From the NCBI RefSeq assembly GCF_026262505.1, contig NC_067204.1:22041300-22105299 (forward strand): 64,000 bases of DNA, given 5' to 3'. Source of the DNA: Trichomonas vaginalis G3 (lineage: Eukaryota > Parabasalia > Trichomonadida > Trichomonadidae). The translations under genes were made by a program, and so were the position numbers. This document shows, in pieces, positions 1 to 10,380 of this stretch. The notes beneath the pieces are model-generated. The model did not search any database. It was not told the origin of the DNA and was given only the letters and a program-made list of their open reading frames with translations. Each line of letters begins with the position of its first letter. Position 1 is the stretch's first letter.

Positions 1-342
1 TCAATGTTTTACTACATTTTTGAGAGACTTCTCAAAATTTTATTCACAAGAAAAATCAGTATTATTCATTTTATATTATGTCACATTAATATTTTTGTGA
101 ATCACAAAAAATTCTTTCAAAAATGGCTGCATAAAATAATATTTTAAATTTGGTTGATAGAAGTGATAGATTTGAAATATCAGATAAAAATTTAATTGAG
201 CAAAGTCCGTCTCAAAACTTTCCCTGATATAATGAATCGAAACCTATACATGTATCACAAATCAGTTGATTTGGGATTCCCAAAAAATAAAAAAATAATT
301 GAAATTAATTTTTTTTTTAATTGTTTCAGTATTAGATAAAAT
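1..342. other. Intergenic, left edge of window
   Basis: AT-rich DNA with no supported coding frame or repeat. It holds the 5' flank of the Piezo-like gene, including a T9 run and an ATT-rich stretch just before the ATG at 343. No clear TCAYW initiator could be fixed to this start. Confidence 0.5.
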
Positions 343-3300
343 ATGAGTTCTGATTCCTATGATGATTATTACTATTCTAGTGAGCCAAGTAGCACAACAG
401 TTATTGGGCCAGATGATATTAATCCTGAGGCTGCTCCTAGAAAGAAAGTTTATGAGGAACAAAAACCCAGAAAAAGGCAGAAATCATATCCAATTCCATG
501 CATAGTATTACTTGAATTCATTCTTCCTATATGCTATGTAATCAACTCAATGACTACTGAAGGCGTAATGTTTTTGCCATTACAAACTTAACAAAAACAT
601 CAATTACGGGTCACAAAATTATTTTATCTATTGAACTCGTTTATAATATTATACTTCTTGGTCTTGCCTCATCCATCGGAATGAGTGAAGATGAAGATTC
701 AAAAATTGTTCAAATAATGGGTTTAGACTTTAATAACTATGTTGCAAAAGACGCAAGATTAACAATTGGTATAAGCGTTGTCGCCATTATTTTAGAAATT
801 GCCTCTGCAATCTTATTATTTAAGACAAAACCTGAAATAATGCTTGAGCGCAGAGCCAAAATATATTCATCCATGGCGTGGATCTTTGCTTCGGACTTTA
901 TTTGGACATTTTGCCTTGCAGTTATGGGAGCAGTTCAAATGTTCATGGAAATTGTGGCGGTCAGCTATTGTTTTGTTCCTTTGCTTGCATATATCCTATA
1001 CATATCAATTACAATGGGTTTATTTGGCAGACCTTTTGTTCATCAATATATTCTTATTGTGATTTACGTATATGCAATTTTATTCTCTCTATTCATCTTC
1101 TATACAACATCCCCACTTGGAAAACTCTATCCGATTATCGGTTCCACTAATAGTCAGAAACTACATCAGTCATCATATTTCCAAAAGTATGCTCCATTAA
1201 GTTTAGCCGTTAATGTTATTCAAATATGGTTTTCAGTCCAGTTGTGTTTCGTTTTCAAGCGTTCAAAGCCAAAAATACCTCATGTCCTTGTTACGTTATC
1301 AGATATCTTACTGGTTTTCTCATTTGTTGCTGTTTTAGTATATTCTGTTTTCTTCCCATGCTACATTGCTGGTGTTTGGGAGCTTATTGTTTTCTTAGCA
1401 TGCTTCTTTTCACTCAATGCATCTCGCAAATTCTTCTTCAGACTACTTTCTGTCATTCACAATGTTCTTTTCAGTGCAATATACGTAACATGTTTGAATT
1501 TATTCTATTCTGCAGAAAAAGCAGAGAAAAGTGTACCAGATTTATTTGTAAAAGTTTTACAACCGATCGGTTTTTATCACTTTTACAAGAAAGGCGTTGA
1601 AGCAGAAAGCAAAAACAGGGAGTTCATGTTTGTTCTCCTTGGTTTCCTTTTGACATCAATTTTAGCTCAAATCGGTAGAGTTGTTCACTTCAAACCTCCA
1701 AAGCACCATGAAAATGAAGAAGGTGTTGAGTTGAATGACATCATTGATGAGCCAAAAAAGAAGAAAAAGAAAGAGCCAGGAGTTGTTTTGAAGTTCATCA
1801 TCAGAATTGCAACAATTATCAAGAATATTGTTGTATTTATCTTCAAGAATTTATCAGTTGGAGCCGTCGTTGTTTTAGGTATCACATACGGATATCAAGA
1901 AAATCAGTATTGTTTCAATGGTATTTGTGCATTAATTCTTATCACTAATGTTCTTGGTTTATTCCATTGCCCAATCTTTTATTTCATTATGTTCCTTACA
2001 GGATTAATCATTATCACAGCCACTGTCTTCGAAACAATGCCAGAAGAATATATTAAAAATGACGAAGTTTGGCAATTTTTGGTGAAAACAGGATTGAAAA
2101 GGGGTAAAACAGAAGCAGAATTACCCATTTATTTGTGGCCTTACATTGCTATGGTATTCTTATGTGTCTTAATCACTCATATGGGCAAAGTTAAAGTTAT
2201 CTATCCGTCGACAGTTGTCATGTTCATTTTTTGGGCTTTAGCTTTACTTCACCTTGCCTATTTATATGTTTTTGGACCAAATATTTTCTCGGTCGTTTAT
2301 GTAATCACTGGTATTTTCATCTTTTATTCAAAAGTTCTTAACAAAGTCCTTCTTACAAAAATTGCCATCATTGTTTCTGGTATCTCTGTTTCATTGCACT
2401 TGACAATGCTCATGTTCTCAGAGTTCGCCAACACAAGAGACTTTTTGATGTCAATCAAATTTAAAATTGGAAAAGATGAAGATAAACTCACTATGAAAGA
2501 TATAATTGATCTTACAACACCTCAAACGCCAGGATGGGAAGCTGCTATGCTTGCAGTTACGATGTTCTGTATCTCATTGACATATATGAATACAAATCCT
2601 CTACAGAAGAAACCAAGTATTTGGATTCAAGGAATTCGTGAGGAATTCAAAGCTGTTTTAAGATCACTATTCTTCTATATTTCATGGCTTTTGATGTTCT
2701 TCTTCTCTATTTCAAATTCATATCCAACAGTTATCAAATGTGTTATCTCAATCTTCTTCCTTTTGGGTTTAAAAATGGCAAGGTTCTTTAACAAACTTGT
2801 TGGAATATTGCTCTATTCAAATACAATTTATATAGTTATTGAGGTGTTTTTGTCAGTTTTTCCAAAATTGACAGCAAGAACAGAAGGGCAAACTTACGCT
2901 CAATATGAGCCGATACGAAAATGGTGTGAATACATTGGCCTCTACTTTGTTGATGGTGATAAAGGACAGGGAGATAGAAACTACTCAATGACATGGCAAC
3001 TTTTGTTTATTCTTGTAATCATTGTCAATATGATTGCAGAACATCCAGAACCAACTGATCCAAAATTTGACAATTCATTGGGAATGAGAGTATACAGGGC
3101 ATTCTACATGATGTTGCACAACTGGTTACCTGTATTTGTGAACATTTCATTGTGTGTTTCAACACTTTACAATCCAACAGTTTTTGGTTTCTTTTCATTG
3201 TTAGTTTTGATCATTGTTCAGTTTAAGCCAAAAGTTCTCCAAAGAGGTGCTGTTTGGATCTCGGTTCTTTTCAATTTCTGTTCCTCTTCCAGTACGTTAT

Positions 3301-4575
3301 ATGGCTTGGCCCTCCAACTCGTTACTATTTCATCAGTGAAAAGCTTGAAAACGAATGGGGAGATTTCTTGTCATTGAGGAATATCGAAATTGAGGCTTTG
3401 TTCACAAACATGGTCACTGCATTCATGTTGACATTCTATTTGCAATTCAGAGAATTAGCAATGAATTATAACGCAGGATTCGATGATTTGCCAGATTTCT
3501 TGAAGGGTGTTATCAAATTTATCGTTTCAAATATCTTCGAAATCATCGAAGCAATAGCCATTGCTATCTCCATTTTCATCCCAACATTCGATGGTTTGTT
3601 CTTTACTATTTTGATTTCAATTTTGTTCTACATGACTTTATTGCATGATTTCGACAACCACAAGACAATTTCCATCCATCTTTGGGGTCTCTTCTTGGTT
3701 ATTGCAGGTAGATTGCTAAGTCGCATTCCTTACTTCATTCCTAAATCTACAGCAGCATATGTCCAGCAAGCGTTTGGATTACCATTTAGAGGAAATTCCA
3801 GTACAGAATATCTCTGGATCATTCTCTTTGCTTTAGAATCATTGGTAATTCATATTATGGAAACTCCAATGTTCCAGGAATGCAGAAAAGATTCCATCCA
3901 GAGATTAGCTTACAGATTCATCAGGGTTCGCCAATTGAAAGTTCTCAATAGAATTAACCAAAAAGTCGTTGATTCTATTCAACATGCAAAGATTGAACAA
4001 ATCTTCCGCCTTGCTGATCAATAATCAGCAGGATTGAATAGATCTGCCTCATTTTTGATGGCACAACAACAAAGTAAGAAACCAGAAAAAGTTGACAATA
4101 GAACTGAAGAACAAAAGAAGAAAGATGAAGAAGAAGAGATCCGCAGGAAAGCTGAAGAAGAAGAGAGAAAGAAGAAAGAAGCAGAAGAGAAGCAAAGAAT
4201 CATCGAAGAAAAGAAAGCTCAAGCAGCTGCTGAAGGAAAAGTATTTGGTCTGAAGAAGTCGAATCCGATGGAACAGTTGGCACACTCGTATCCATGGGTG
4301 GAGGAATCATCGGAATCTACATACTGATTATCTTCACTTTCGGTGAAGTTCTCAGAGAAAGAACTCTCGGAGGATACGAAGAACTTTGGGTTGAAAGAAT
4401 GAGGAAACCTGAAAACTTATATCAGTATATCATTGCTATTGAAGCATTTAGATCTGTTGGAGCAATAGATAGAGAATATATGATGATGGAAATGTTCCTA
4501 GATGTTGTCAGGTCCAAAGAAACTTGTATCAATTTGACAAATGACCCAGAGCCTGAAGAAGACACAGATAACTAA
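343..4575 (+). pseudogene. Piezo-like mechanosensitive channel, broken
   Basis: Piezo proteins are very large plasma-membrane, force-gated cation channels. The reading is split into 343-591, about 573-3377, about 3254-4024, 4025-4327 and about 4240-4575. Breaks are a lost base in a T run near 571, a frameshift near 3275, an in-frame TAA at 4022-4024 and a frame change near 4255. Most of the product is repeated hydrophobic membrane segments with short charged loops. The FQYxxxLGPP stretch after 3290 matches the conserved Piezo FQY..C.G.PP region. The last ~90 codons match the Piezo inner helix and C-terminal domain (GIIGIY, FGE.LRE, R...REYMMMEMFLDVVRSKET). A Lys/Glu-rich segment at 4070-4230 runs straight into this C-terminus. 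The extracellular cap and outer helix are therefore missing, and the whole is only ~1400 codons against more than 2000 for the family. Either a pseudogene with a large internal deletion, or a damaged assembly. Confidence 0.72.
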
Positions 4576-5230
4576 ATTATATATATTCACTTTATTTTAT
4601 ATATCAAATTAACATTCATTTGAGTTTCAATAAATAAGCTATTTTTTTAAACTAATTTGAATATTTTATAACTCGTTGTGCCTTTCTGAATGCCTTCCCT
4701 ACTATGATGCTTTTATTAGATTCATTGATAAATTTTAATTCTCACTATGAGTGCAAACACTTTTTACAAAGTGTTTATATTCAAATGTTAAGAATTAAAT
4801 TATTCCTTTTATCTTGAGTCGATTCTAAAATTGTTAAATAATCATTATCAAATCCTAACACCTCTTATATAGAATATTCTATGTTGCGTTGATCATTATG
4901 TTGTTGTTCAGAGCAATTTGTTCCTTTGATTTGATATCTGATCAGCTCTGTATCTGCAGCATAATCAAGAGTTTCTTACCCAGATTTGTTTGGCTTCAAT
5001 TCAAGCATTCGTCCACAATTGAAATCCATATGCTAATCATTAAAACTTGTTTATCTTAGATATCGAATACGTAGAACAAGTGAAATAATGTCGTATATGA
5101 TATTACTATGCTCCATATGCTAAACTTAATTGGTATAATTCTGGTCGATGATTACCAAAAGATCGAAGTGAACTCTTTATTTTAGAAGTTGAAAAAAGTG
5201 AACGTTTGTAATTTTCTTTTCAATTTTTTT
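4576..5230. other. Intergenic region
   Basis: AT-rich spacer between the Piezo-like remnant and the next gene. One small hairpin, AAACACTTT/AAAGTGTTT, lies at about 4757-4778 and could be a 3'-end structure. Nothing else is supported. Confidence 0.45.
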
Positions 5231-6130
5231 ATGACTGAAACTCCTGAAAATAAGCAAGAACTCGAGAAAGATCCAACAAATACCTTCCTAACAGGTGTTA
5301 ACATCGATGTTGACGCTTGGAGAGAACAAACTGTTGAAGAATTAACTGCTTGGTTAAATGACATCAAGAGTAAAAAGACAGAATTTGGAGATCCACTTGT
5401 TGATTTTCCTGATGGATGGGATCAAGGCCAAAATCTTTCAACAAATCAACAAATTGATGTAATTGCAAAAGGTTTAGCAGCAAAATTGCAAGGTGCTGAA
5501 GCTAAAGAAGCTAAAGCAGATTTACAAAATATTAGAGCACAAGCTGATAAACTAAAGCAGCTTGAAAAGCAACTTGCCGCTCTCGATGCAGATGATGATG
5601 AAATTGAAACAGAATTATCTAAAGAAGATGAAGCCTTTCTTGATGAGGAAATAGTCATACCAAATATAGATGTTTCTGGGCCAAATCCATTTGAAATTGA
5701 CCCAGATTCAATGAAAAGACTTAAAGAAATAGATGAAAAGCTTGGAACAACTGATGAAGATATGAAGCAACCAACAAGAACAATGGAAGAAATAAATAAT
5801 GATATAATGAAATTATATCAAAATCCTGAAGGCGATAAACCAGAAAATGTTACATTATTAGACGCCGAAGAAGATAATAAAGAAAGCGATGAAACAAAAG
5901 AGCCATCTTCAGAACGTCCTTCTTCCACTCCAAAATCGCCTCAAGAAATATCATCATTAAGCCCACCAGTTGAAGCAGCATCAGCTCCTAAGTCACCACC
6001 ACATAAATCAGCACTTAAATCTCCTCTTTCTTCTGCTCTCAATCAAAAGCCAATTCCGCCTCTTCAGCAAATCACTGGTGATATTCAATTGAAGCAAATC
6101 AGATCAAAGAAACCTCTTATGAAGAAATGA
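5231..6130 (+). CDS. Acidic coiled-coil protein, function unknown
   Basis: A 299-residue protein using the ATG at 5231 (MTETPENKQ); frame continues upstream but without an ATG. Residues ~30-60 hold a Trp-containing block (WREQTVEELTAWLND) and FPDGWDQG. Residues ~65-115 are Ala/Lys/Gln-rich and predicted coiled coil. A strongly acidic stretch follows (DADDDEIETELSKEDEAFLDEE), then a second short helix (MKRLKEIDEKLG). The last ~80 residues are Ser/Pro/Lys-rich and probably disordered, with several KSP-type sites. There is no membrane segment or signal peptide. A loose resemblance to fibrous-sheath-interacting-type coiled coils is too weak to name it. The frame is intact and its codon use is like that of its neighbours, so it is very likely a real gene. 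Confidence 0.75.
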   Translation: MTETPENKQELEKDPTNTFLTGVNIDVDAWREQTVEELTAWLNDIKSKKTEFGDPLVDFPDGWDQGQNLSTNQQIDVIAKGLAAKLQGAEAKEAKADLQNIRAQADKLKQLEKQLAALDADDDEIETELSKEDEAFLDEEIVIPNIDVSGPNPFEIDPDSMKRLKEIDEKLGTTDEDMKQPTRTMEEINNDIMKLYQNPEGDKPENVTLLDAEEDNKESDETKEPSSERPSSTPKSPQEISSLSPPVEAASAPKSPPHKSALKSPLSSALNQKPIPPLQQITGDIQLKQIRSKKPLMKK

Positions 6131-6507
6131 TTTTAATGTTTATCATTTATTTACGTTTCTTTTGTGAATTTCAAAAATTCTTTTAAAAAATTGTTTTTTA
6201 TTTCTAACTTGTACCTAGATTTATATATCCAAGAAGTAATCTATTGTGATTTTCTATCCTCACAAGGAACTATTTCAAAAATATAAAAATTATCTCAAAA
6301 TTCAACATTTAACAACTTGGATTGATATTAAATTATTGGTTTTAAAACGGAAAATTATGCAGATAAGTGATAAATTCAAAAATTATTCAAAAAATATATT
6401 ATGTTTTTAAATATATCAAGATGATATGTATTAACATATCTAAAAGAGATGAGAGCTAAATGATTTCCAAAAGTTTTATATAATACAAACAAAATAATAA
6501 AAAACAT
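6131..6507. other. Convergent intergenic spacer
   Basis: AT-rich spacer between two convergent 3' ends. Only homopolymer-rich sequence is visible; no coding frame or repeat is supported. Confidence 0.4.
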
Positions 6508-7821
6508 TTAATGCGCCCAATTATCTTTTTCGTAAATAGGTTCAACAATAACCTGATCTACGTAAGTTGGGTTAATAATATCTGTCGGACATGCCTTCAG
6601 TTTTTCTGGATCGAAGAATTGGACTAAACCTTCATGATCCTTCCATCCTCTGTTTTCCACAGCCTCAACAACTTGTTTTGTATGCTTTACGACCCGTTCC
6701 ATGTCACAAGCGTATTCCTTATATTCATGAATAAATTTTGGATGGACAACGCCGGCCATGAATATCTTAGAACAAATGCATAGCTGCATATTTTCAATAT
6801 CCATTGCATTGGAAAACACTAAACACATCCCAGTGTAACTTTTCATAAAAACTGAATTATACATCATTGAACCTGCGACAGAAACGAGAACTTTGAAGGT
6901 TGCCCACTCGTACATTGTGTTTGTTAAATTATTTCCCAGTTTGTAGACTTCCCACTGGTTTCCATTTGGTGGAGAAACGTTTTTCTTCAAAGACTCAACT
7001 AATTCGTTGAAATTTGTCAAGGTTCGTCTGTTGTATTTATTGGAAACAACGTAACGAGTTGCTGGAATAGATGACAAATTATATAATTTGTCAAATCGCT
7101 CTCGGAGCTTCGGAATGCCTCCAGTTGTAACACCATCAGCAAGCATCAATGGGGCAACGACGTATAATTGGTTTACATAGCGTCTTAAATGCGTATATCC
7201 ATCAAAAACTGTAACATTCCATTTTAGAAGTCTTAGCCACTCAGGAGCGTTTTCTGCTTTACTCCATGGGCCTGGCGCAACAACACCTTGCTCTAAAACG
7301 TACTCAGGAATGAATGTAAATGAACCTAAGAAGTCATGAATGAGATGACCCCATTCGTGGTATGTTTCTTCGAACCAAACACCGATTTCACTCTTATCAT
7401 TCGTTGTACGAGATCTTGAAAGTGGCTGATCGTAAGGAGGTTGCATATCTAAAGTATATTCTTGAGTTTGGGGATCTAACGAGCAAAATGCATGATCATA
7501 GATGCCCACATAAGCTGTCGATTTCATTATATGGCATCTTGGCTTTTTTAAGTTCAATAAAGAAGAATCATTACAATTTTCTGTAACCAAAACGAAATCT
7601 ATATAATGCATTGGTAAATACCTAGTAAGTCGAGTCATATGAGTAGACTCAGATTGAAAAAAAGGAATTGTTACGAGATTTTTTTGTTGATTAGTGTCAA
7701 TTTCAATGTATTTGTGCCTGATATTGAAAGTTGGGTTGGATATGTCATGAAATTGAATTGTGTATATGATGACTGCGTAAACAAAGATAAAAAAGCATTT
7801 ATTGGAGAATTGAGATTTCAT
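6508..7821 (-). CDS. Membrane-anchored zincin-like protein (HEWGH motif)
   Basis: A 437-residue protein. Residues ~9-24 are hydrophobic (FFIFVYAVIIYTIQF), giving a signal peptide or signal anchor, so the bulk is probably extracellular or luminal. The motif HEWGH at residues 155-159 (context EETYHEWGHLIHDF) fits the HExxH zinc-binding signature of metallopeptidases. A third zinc ligand cannot be assigned by eye. Several Cys residues (CNDSS, CHIMK, CSLD, CICSK) suit a disulphide-bonded secreted protein, and there are several NxS/T sites (NDS, NVT, NLS, NNLT). I do not recognise the rest as a named peptidase family. The frame is intact. It converges on the acidic coiled-coil gene. The protease call rests on the HExxH motif plus secretion signal, so activity is inference. 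Confidence 0.68.
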   Translation of the reverse strand: MKSQFSNKCFFIFVYAVIIYTIQFHDISNPTFNIRHKYIEIDTNQQKNLVTIPFFQSESTHMTRLTRYLPMHYIDFVLVTENCNDSSLLNLKKPRCHIMKSTAYVGIYDHAFCSLDPQTQEYTLDMQPPYDQPLSRSRTTNDKSEIGVWFEETYHEWGHLIHDFLGSFTFIPEYVLEQGVVAPGPWSKAENAPEWLRLLKWNVTVFDGYTHLRRYVNQLYVVAPLMLADGVTTGGIPKLRERFDKLYNLSSIPATRYVVSNKYNRRTLTNFNELVESLKKNVSPPNGNQWEVYKLGNNLTNTMYEWATFKVLVSVAGSMMYNSVFMKSYTGMCLVFSNAMDIENMQLCICSKIFMAGVVHPKFIHEYKEYACDMERVVKHTKQVVEAVENRGWKDHEGLVQFFDPEKLKACPTDIINPTYVDQVIVEPIYEKDNWAH

Positions 7822-8419
7822 TAGAATTTTTAACGATTATTTTTCATTCAATATTGATGATATTTCTACCAATGATTTTACAAATACAAGATGGTTTTTG
7901 TGACATAACAATAGCAGTATTTCATTGATAGCATGTTTCAATATTCTATATGTTGTATGGAATTACATTTCATTAATGTCAGGATGCAGCATATAGAAAT
8001 GATAATGTATAATTTATGATCTTATATTACTATGGTGAGCTCAATCTTCAGTACCACAAATTGAATTGGATTGAAACTGTATTGGATAGCTATTACAATC
8101 ATTTTGTGAAGAAAAAACCATTTCAGCATTTTTAAATGCTCTGAATGAATTTGGAAATTGATATAATAATATGTTATGGTATTCATAATTTATAAGAAGT
8201 GAAAAAAAATTTTTTATGAATATCTTTATTTGATTATTTCTACAATTCATTATTAAAGTACCTGGAAATTGTAAAATAGACAGAAAGTCTGAAAGATATA
8301 TTCAGATAAAAAAAAATAATTATTGTTCCATTGAAAGAAAAGTAAAAATAATTTAGTAGTAAGTACATACATATTTATTTGTGCTTGAGACTACCATAAC
8401 ATTTCACAATATCATGGAA
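7822..8419. other. Intergenic region
   Basis: Spacer between two minus-strand genes. It holds the promoter side of the zincin-like gene and the 3' flank of the kinase. A short minus-strand frame at 8041-8250 has no recognisable feature and is not called. Confidence 0.4.
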
Positions 8420-9400
8420 TCATTTGAAAAAATTATGATTTAAAGCTTCTCTAGCTGAAATTCTCTTTGCAGGATCCAATTCCAGCATTTTAGATACAAG
8501 ATCCATTGTATCTGGTGTTATTAAATGATTATTTCCAGGCATTCCAAATTCATAAAAACTTCCCGAAATTTTTCTATTAGTTTTGAAAATTGGATTGTAT
8601 TTTCCAACAAATTCATTCCACGAAGCACTTCCGTATGCTTTTATGAGGTTTTCAATCATCATATAATCATTCTTTGAATTCCAATGATCTTTAAGTTTTA
8701 TCATTATATCTAAACATGAGAGGCCAAGTGACCAAACATCTACTTCGCAGTTATAGTTTGAAACATTGATCGCTAGTTCAGGAGCCGTGATATGAAAACA
8801 TCCAACTCTTGGATTCATTGGAACTCCTTTTCGGTAAAAGTCTGAGAGACCAAAATCAACGATAGCAAGTTTTCTGTTCTCGAAATCAGTTAAAATATTT
8901 GCTAATCTTAAATCACGATGAATAACTCCATGTTCATGGATATCAGCTAATGTTTCTAGAGTAGTTTTAAGCCACCATCTGAAATCTTCAAGTGTTATAT
9001 TGCCATTGTATCCGGATTTTGAAGAAGGATGATATGAATAAATAATTGTCGGATATGATTCATTTCCTATGAATCCGTAAAATCTGAGCACGTTTGGAAC
9101 GTCTTGCAATGCTTTTAAGGTGTTTATTTCTTTGCCAAGATATTTTTTACTATAAGTTACCAAATTTTTAACCGCAACTGCAGTTCCGTTTGAAAGGTAC
9201 GATTTATAAACTGATGAATAATGTCCTTTTCCTATAAATTCACTAGTATTTTGAAAAGAAAAGTCTTGAAATTCAAATTCCAACTTTTTATTGAAGAATT
9301 CTGGTGGGTAAAGTCTGCTTGCATCCTTACAGCCACTCCTACAACCTTTATTTCTTCCAAAAAGCATAAATCCTTTTGAAACAAACAATGAGAAAAACAT
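8420..9400 (-). CDS. CK2-alpha-like protein kinase
   Basis: About 326 residues from the ATG at 9400; the longer frame begins with TTG. The kinase fold is complete: glycine loop GKGHYSSVY (~57-65), catalytic Lys in AVKN (~78), HRDLRLAN catalytic loop (~161), DFG (~182) followed by LSDFY, then APEL and DVWSLG. Several points argue for the casein kinase 2 alpha lineage rather than a generic Ser/Thr kinase: the glycine loop with YS.VY, DFGLSDFYRKG with a following PRVG (compare the CK2 D-W-G-L-A-E-F-Y segment), and a C-terminal LDPAKR(I)SAREALNHNFF. The CK2 basic Lys-rich substrate patch is weaker and DWG is replaced by DFG, so this is a divergent paralogue, probably not the main CK2. The N-terminus has a short Arg/Cys stretch (GRNKGCRSGC). 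Kinase identity is certain; the subfamily is likely. Confidence 0.85.
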   Translation of the reverse strand: MFFSLFVSKGFMLFGRNKGCRSGCKDASRLYPPEFFNKKLEFEFQDFSFQNTSEFIGKGHYSSVYKSYLSNGTAVAVKNLVTYSKKYLGKEINTLKALQDVPNVLRFYGFIGNESYPTIIYSYHPSSKSGYNGNITLEDFRWWLKTTLETLADIHEHGVIHRDLRLANILTDFENRKLAIVDFGLSDFYRKGVPMNPRVGCFHITAPELAINVSNYNCEVDVWSLGLSCLDIMIKLKDHWNSKNDYMMIENLIKAYGSASWNEFVGKYNPIFKTNRKISGSFYEFGMPGNNHLITPDTMDLVSKMLELDPAKRISAREALNHNFFK

Positions 9401-10124
9401 ATCAAGCACTGTCAAATTTGGTAAAAACTTTCATTGATTTCTGAATTAATAATTTCATTTCTTAAGCGCTCAGTGTTACATTTGCAATATACTGAAACAT
9501 TGAAAGATTTACAAGAATAGACCTATTTATAAATAGGTCTAATATATTTTCATTCATTATTGGACTTTACATGAATAGACATAGGACTTTTGTAATAAAC
9601 TATGTAGATATCAACTGTATAGATATATGTATCCTCATTACTAGTAATTAGCAAATCTATTGGATGGAAACCCAGATTTGGAGATTGCAATATCCTCACA
9701 TATGTTAAGATTAATTATTAATGAATAAATCAATTTATGTGAATAGTCAAACAAAGGCAATAGCCAGAATCATTAAAATAGAAACTAATTCTTACTTTTA
9801 TTGTAATATAATGGCCATATCTATCATTAACTAAATAAGTTCCCAAAACCACCAAAATTGAAGATAATCGATTAAAATTTCATCATCTTTGAATTCAAAT
9901 CTTTTACTTTTGGATTTATAATTTCATTCATGTAAACTCCTTAGATAATGTTTTAATTTGAAATGACAGCTTTAATGTGCATGGTCGCAAATCAAGTTTA
10001 AGATTGCATATTAGTATCCGAAGTAGTGTGTTATTTATATCATTATATATTGTTCTCAATTTCATTACAAATTTTTCCCTCAAGAACAGAAAAGGTGACC
10101 AAACTATTTTTTGAAAGTCCGCCA
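9401..10124. other. Intergenic region left of DNA transposon
   Basis: AT-rich DNA. A perfect 24-bp palindrome (TAGACCTATTTA and its complement) lies at about 9518-9541. A short minus-strand frame at 9928-10125 has no family features and is not called. Confidence 0.5.
9518..9541. repeat. 24-bp perfect palindrome
   Basis: TAGACCTATTTA is followed immediately by its reverse complement with no loop. It lies about 120 bp upstream of the kinase ATG at 9400, so it may be a dimeric protein-binding site or a cruciform-forming sequence. Function is unknown. Confidence 0.7.
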
Positions 10125-10126
10125 TA

Positions 10127-10380
10127 ACTTTAATGGTACTATTTCAGCGTGTACAATGAATACAAAAATTCTAAGAGTGCCACATAAAATAGTACTTTAG
10201 ATTTGAGTTAATGCTACCAAGCAAATGTTAAAAAGATGACTTTAGTGTTTTGATAATCAAAGATTAAAATCATTATTGTCTAAATCAATAATCATAACGA
10301 CAGAAGTTAATGTTTTTTCATCAGTGCTTTAAATCCACTTTTAAAAGTATACCTCAAAAATCAAAATATCAAAAAAAATT
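10127..10380 (+). repeat. Left terminal inverted repeat of the 5.9-kb transposon
   Basis: Matches the reverse complement of about 15730-15982. Shared blocks include GGTACTATTTCAGCGTG and AAGTATACCTCAAAAATC. Similarity stops after CAAAATATC. Confidence 0.9.

Noticed and set aside
3254..4327. Introns explaining the Piezo breaks
   Set aside because: No trichomonad splice signals (GTAYGT and ACTAACACAYAG) occur at the breakpoints, and frames overlap by single-base shifts.
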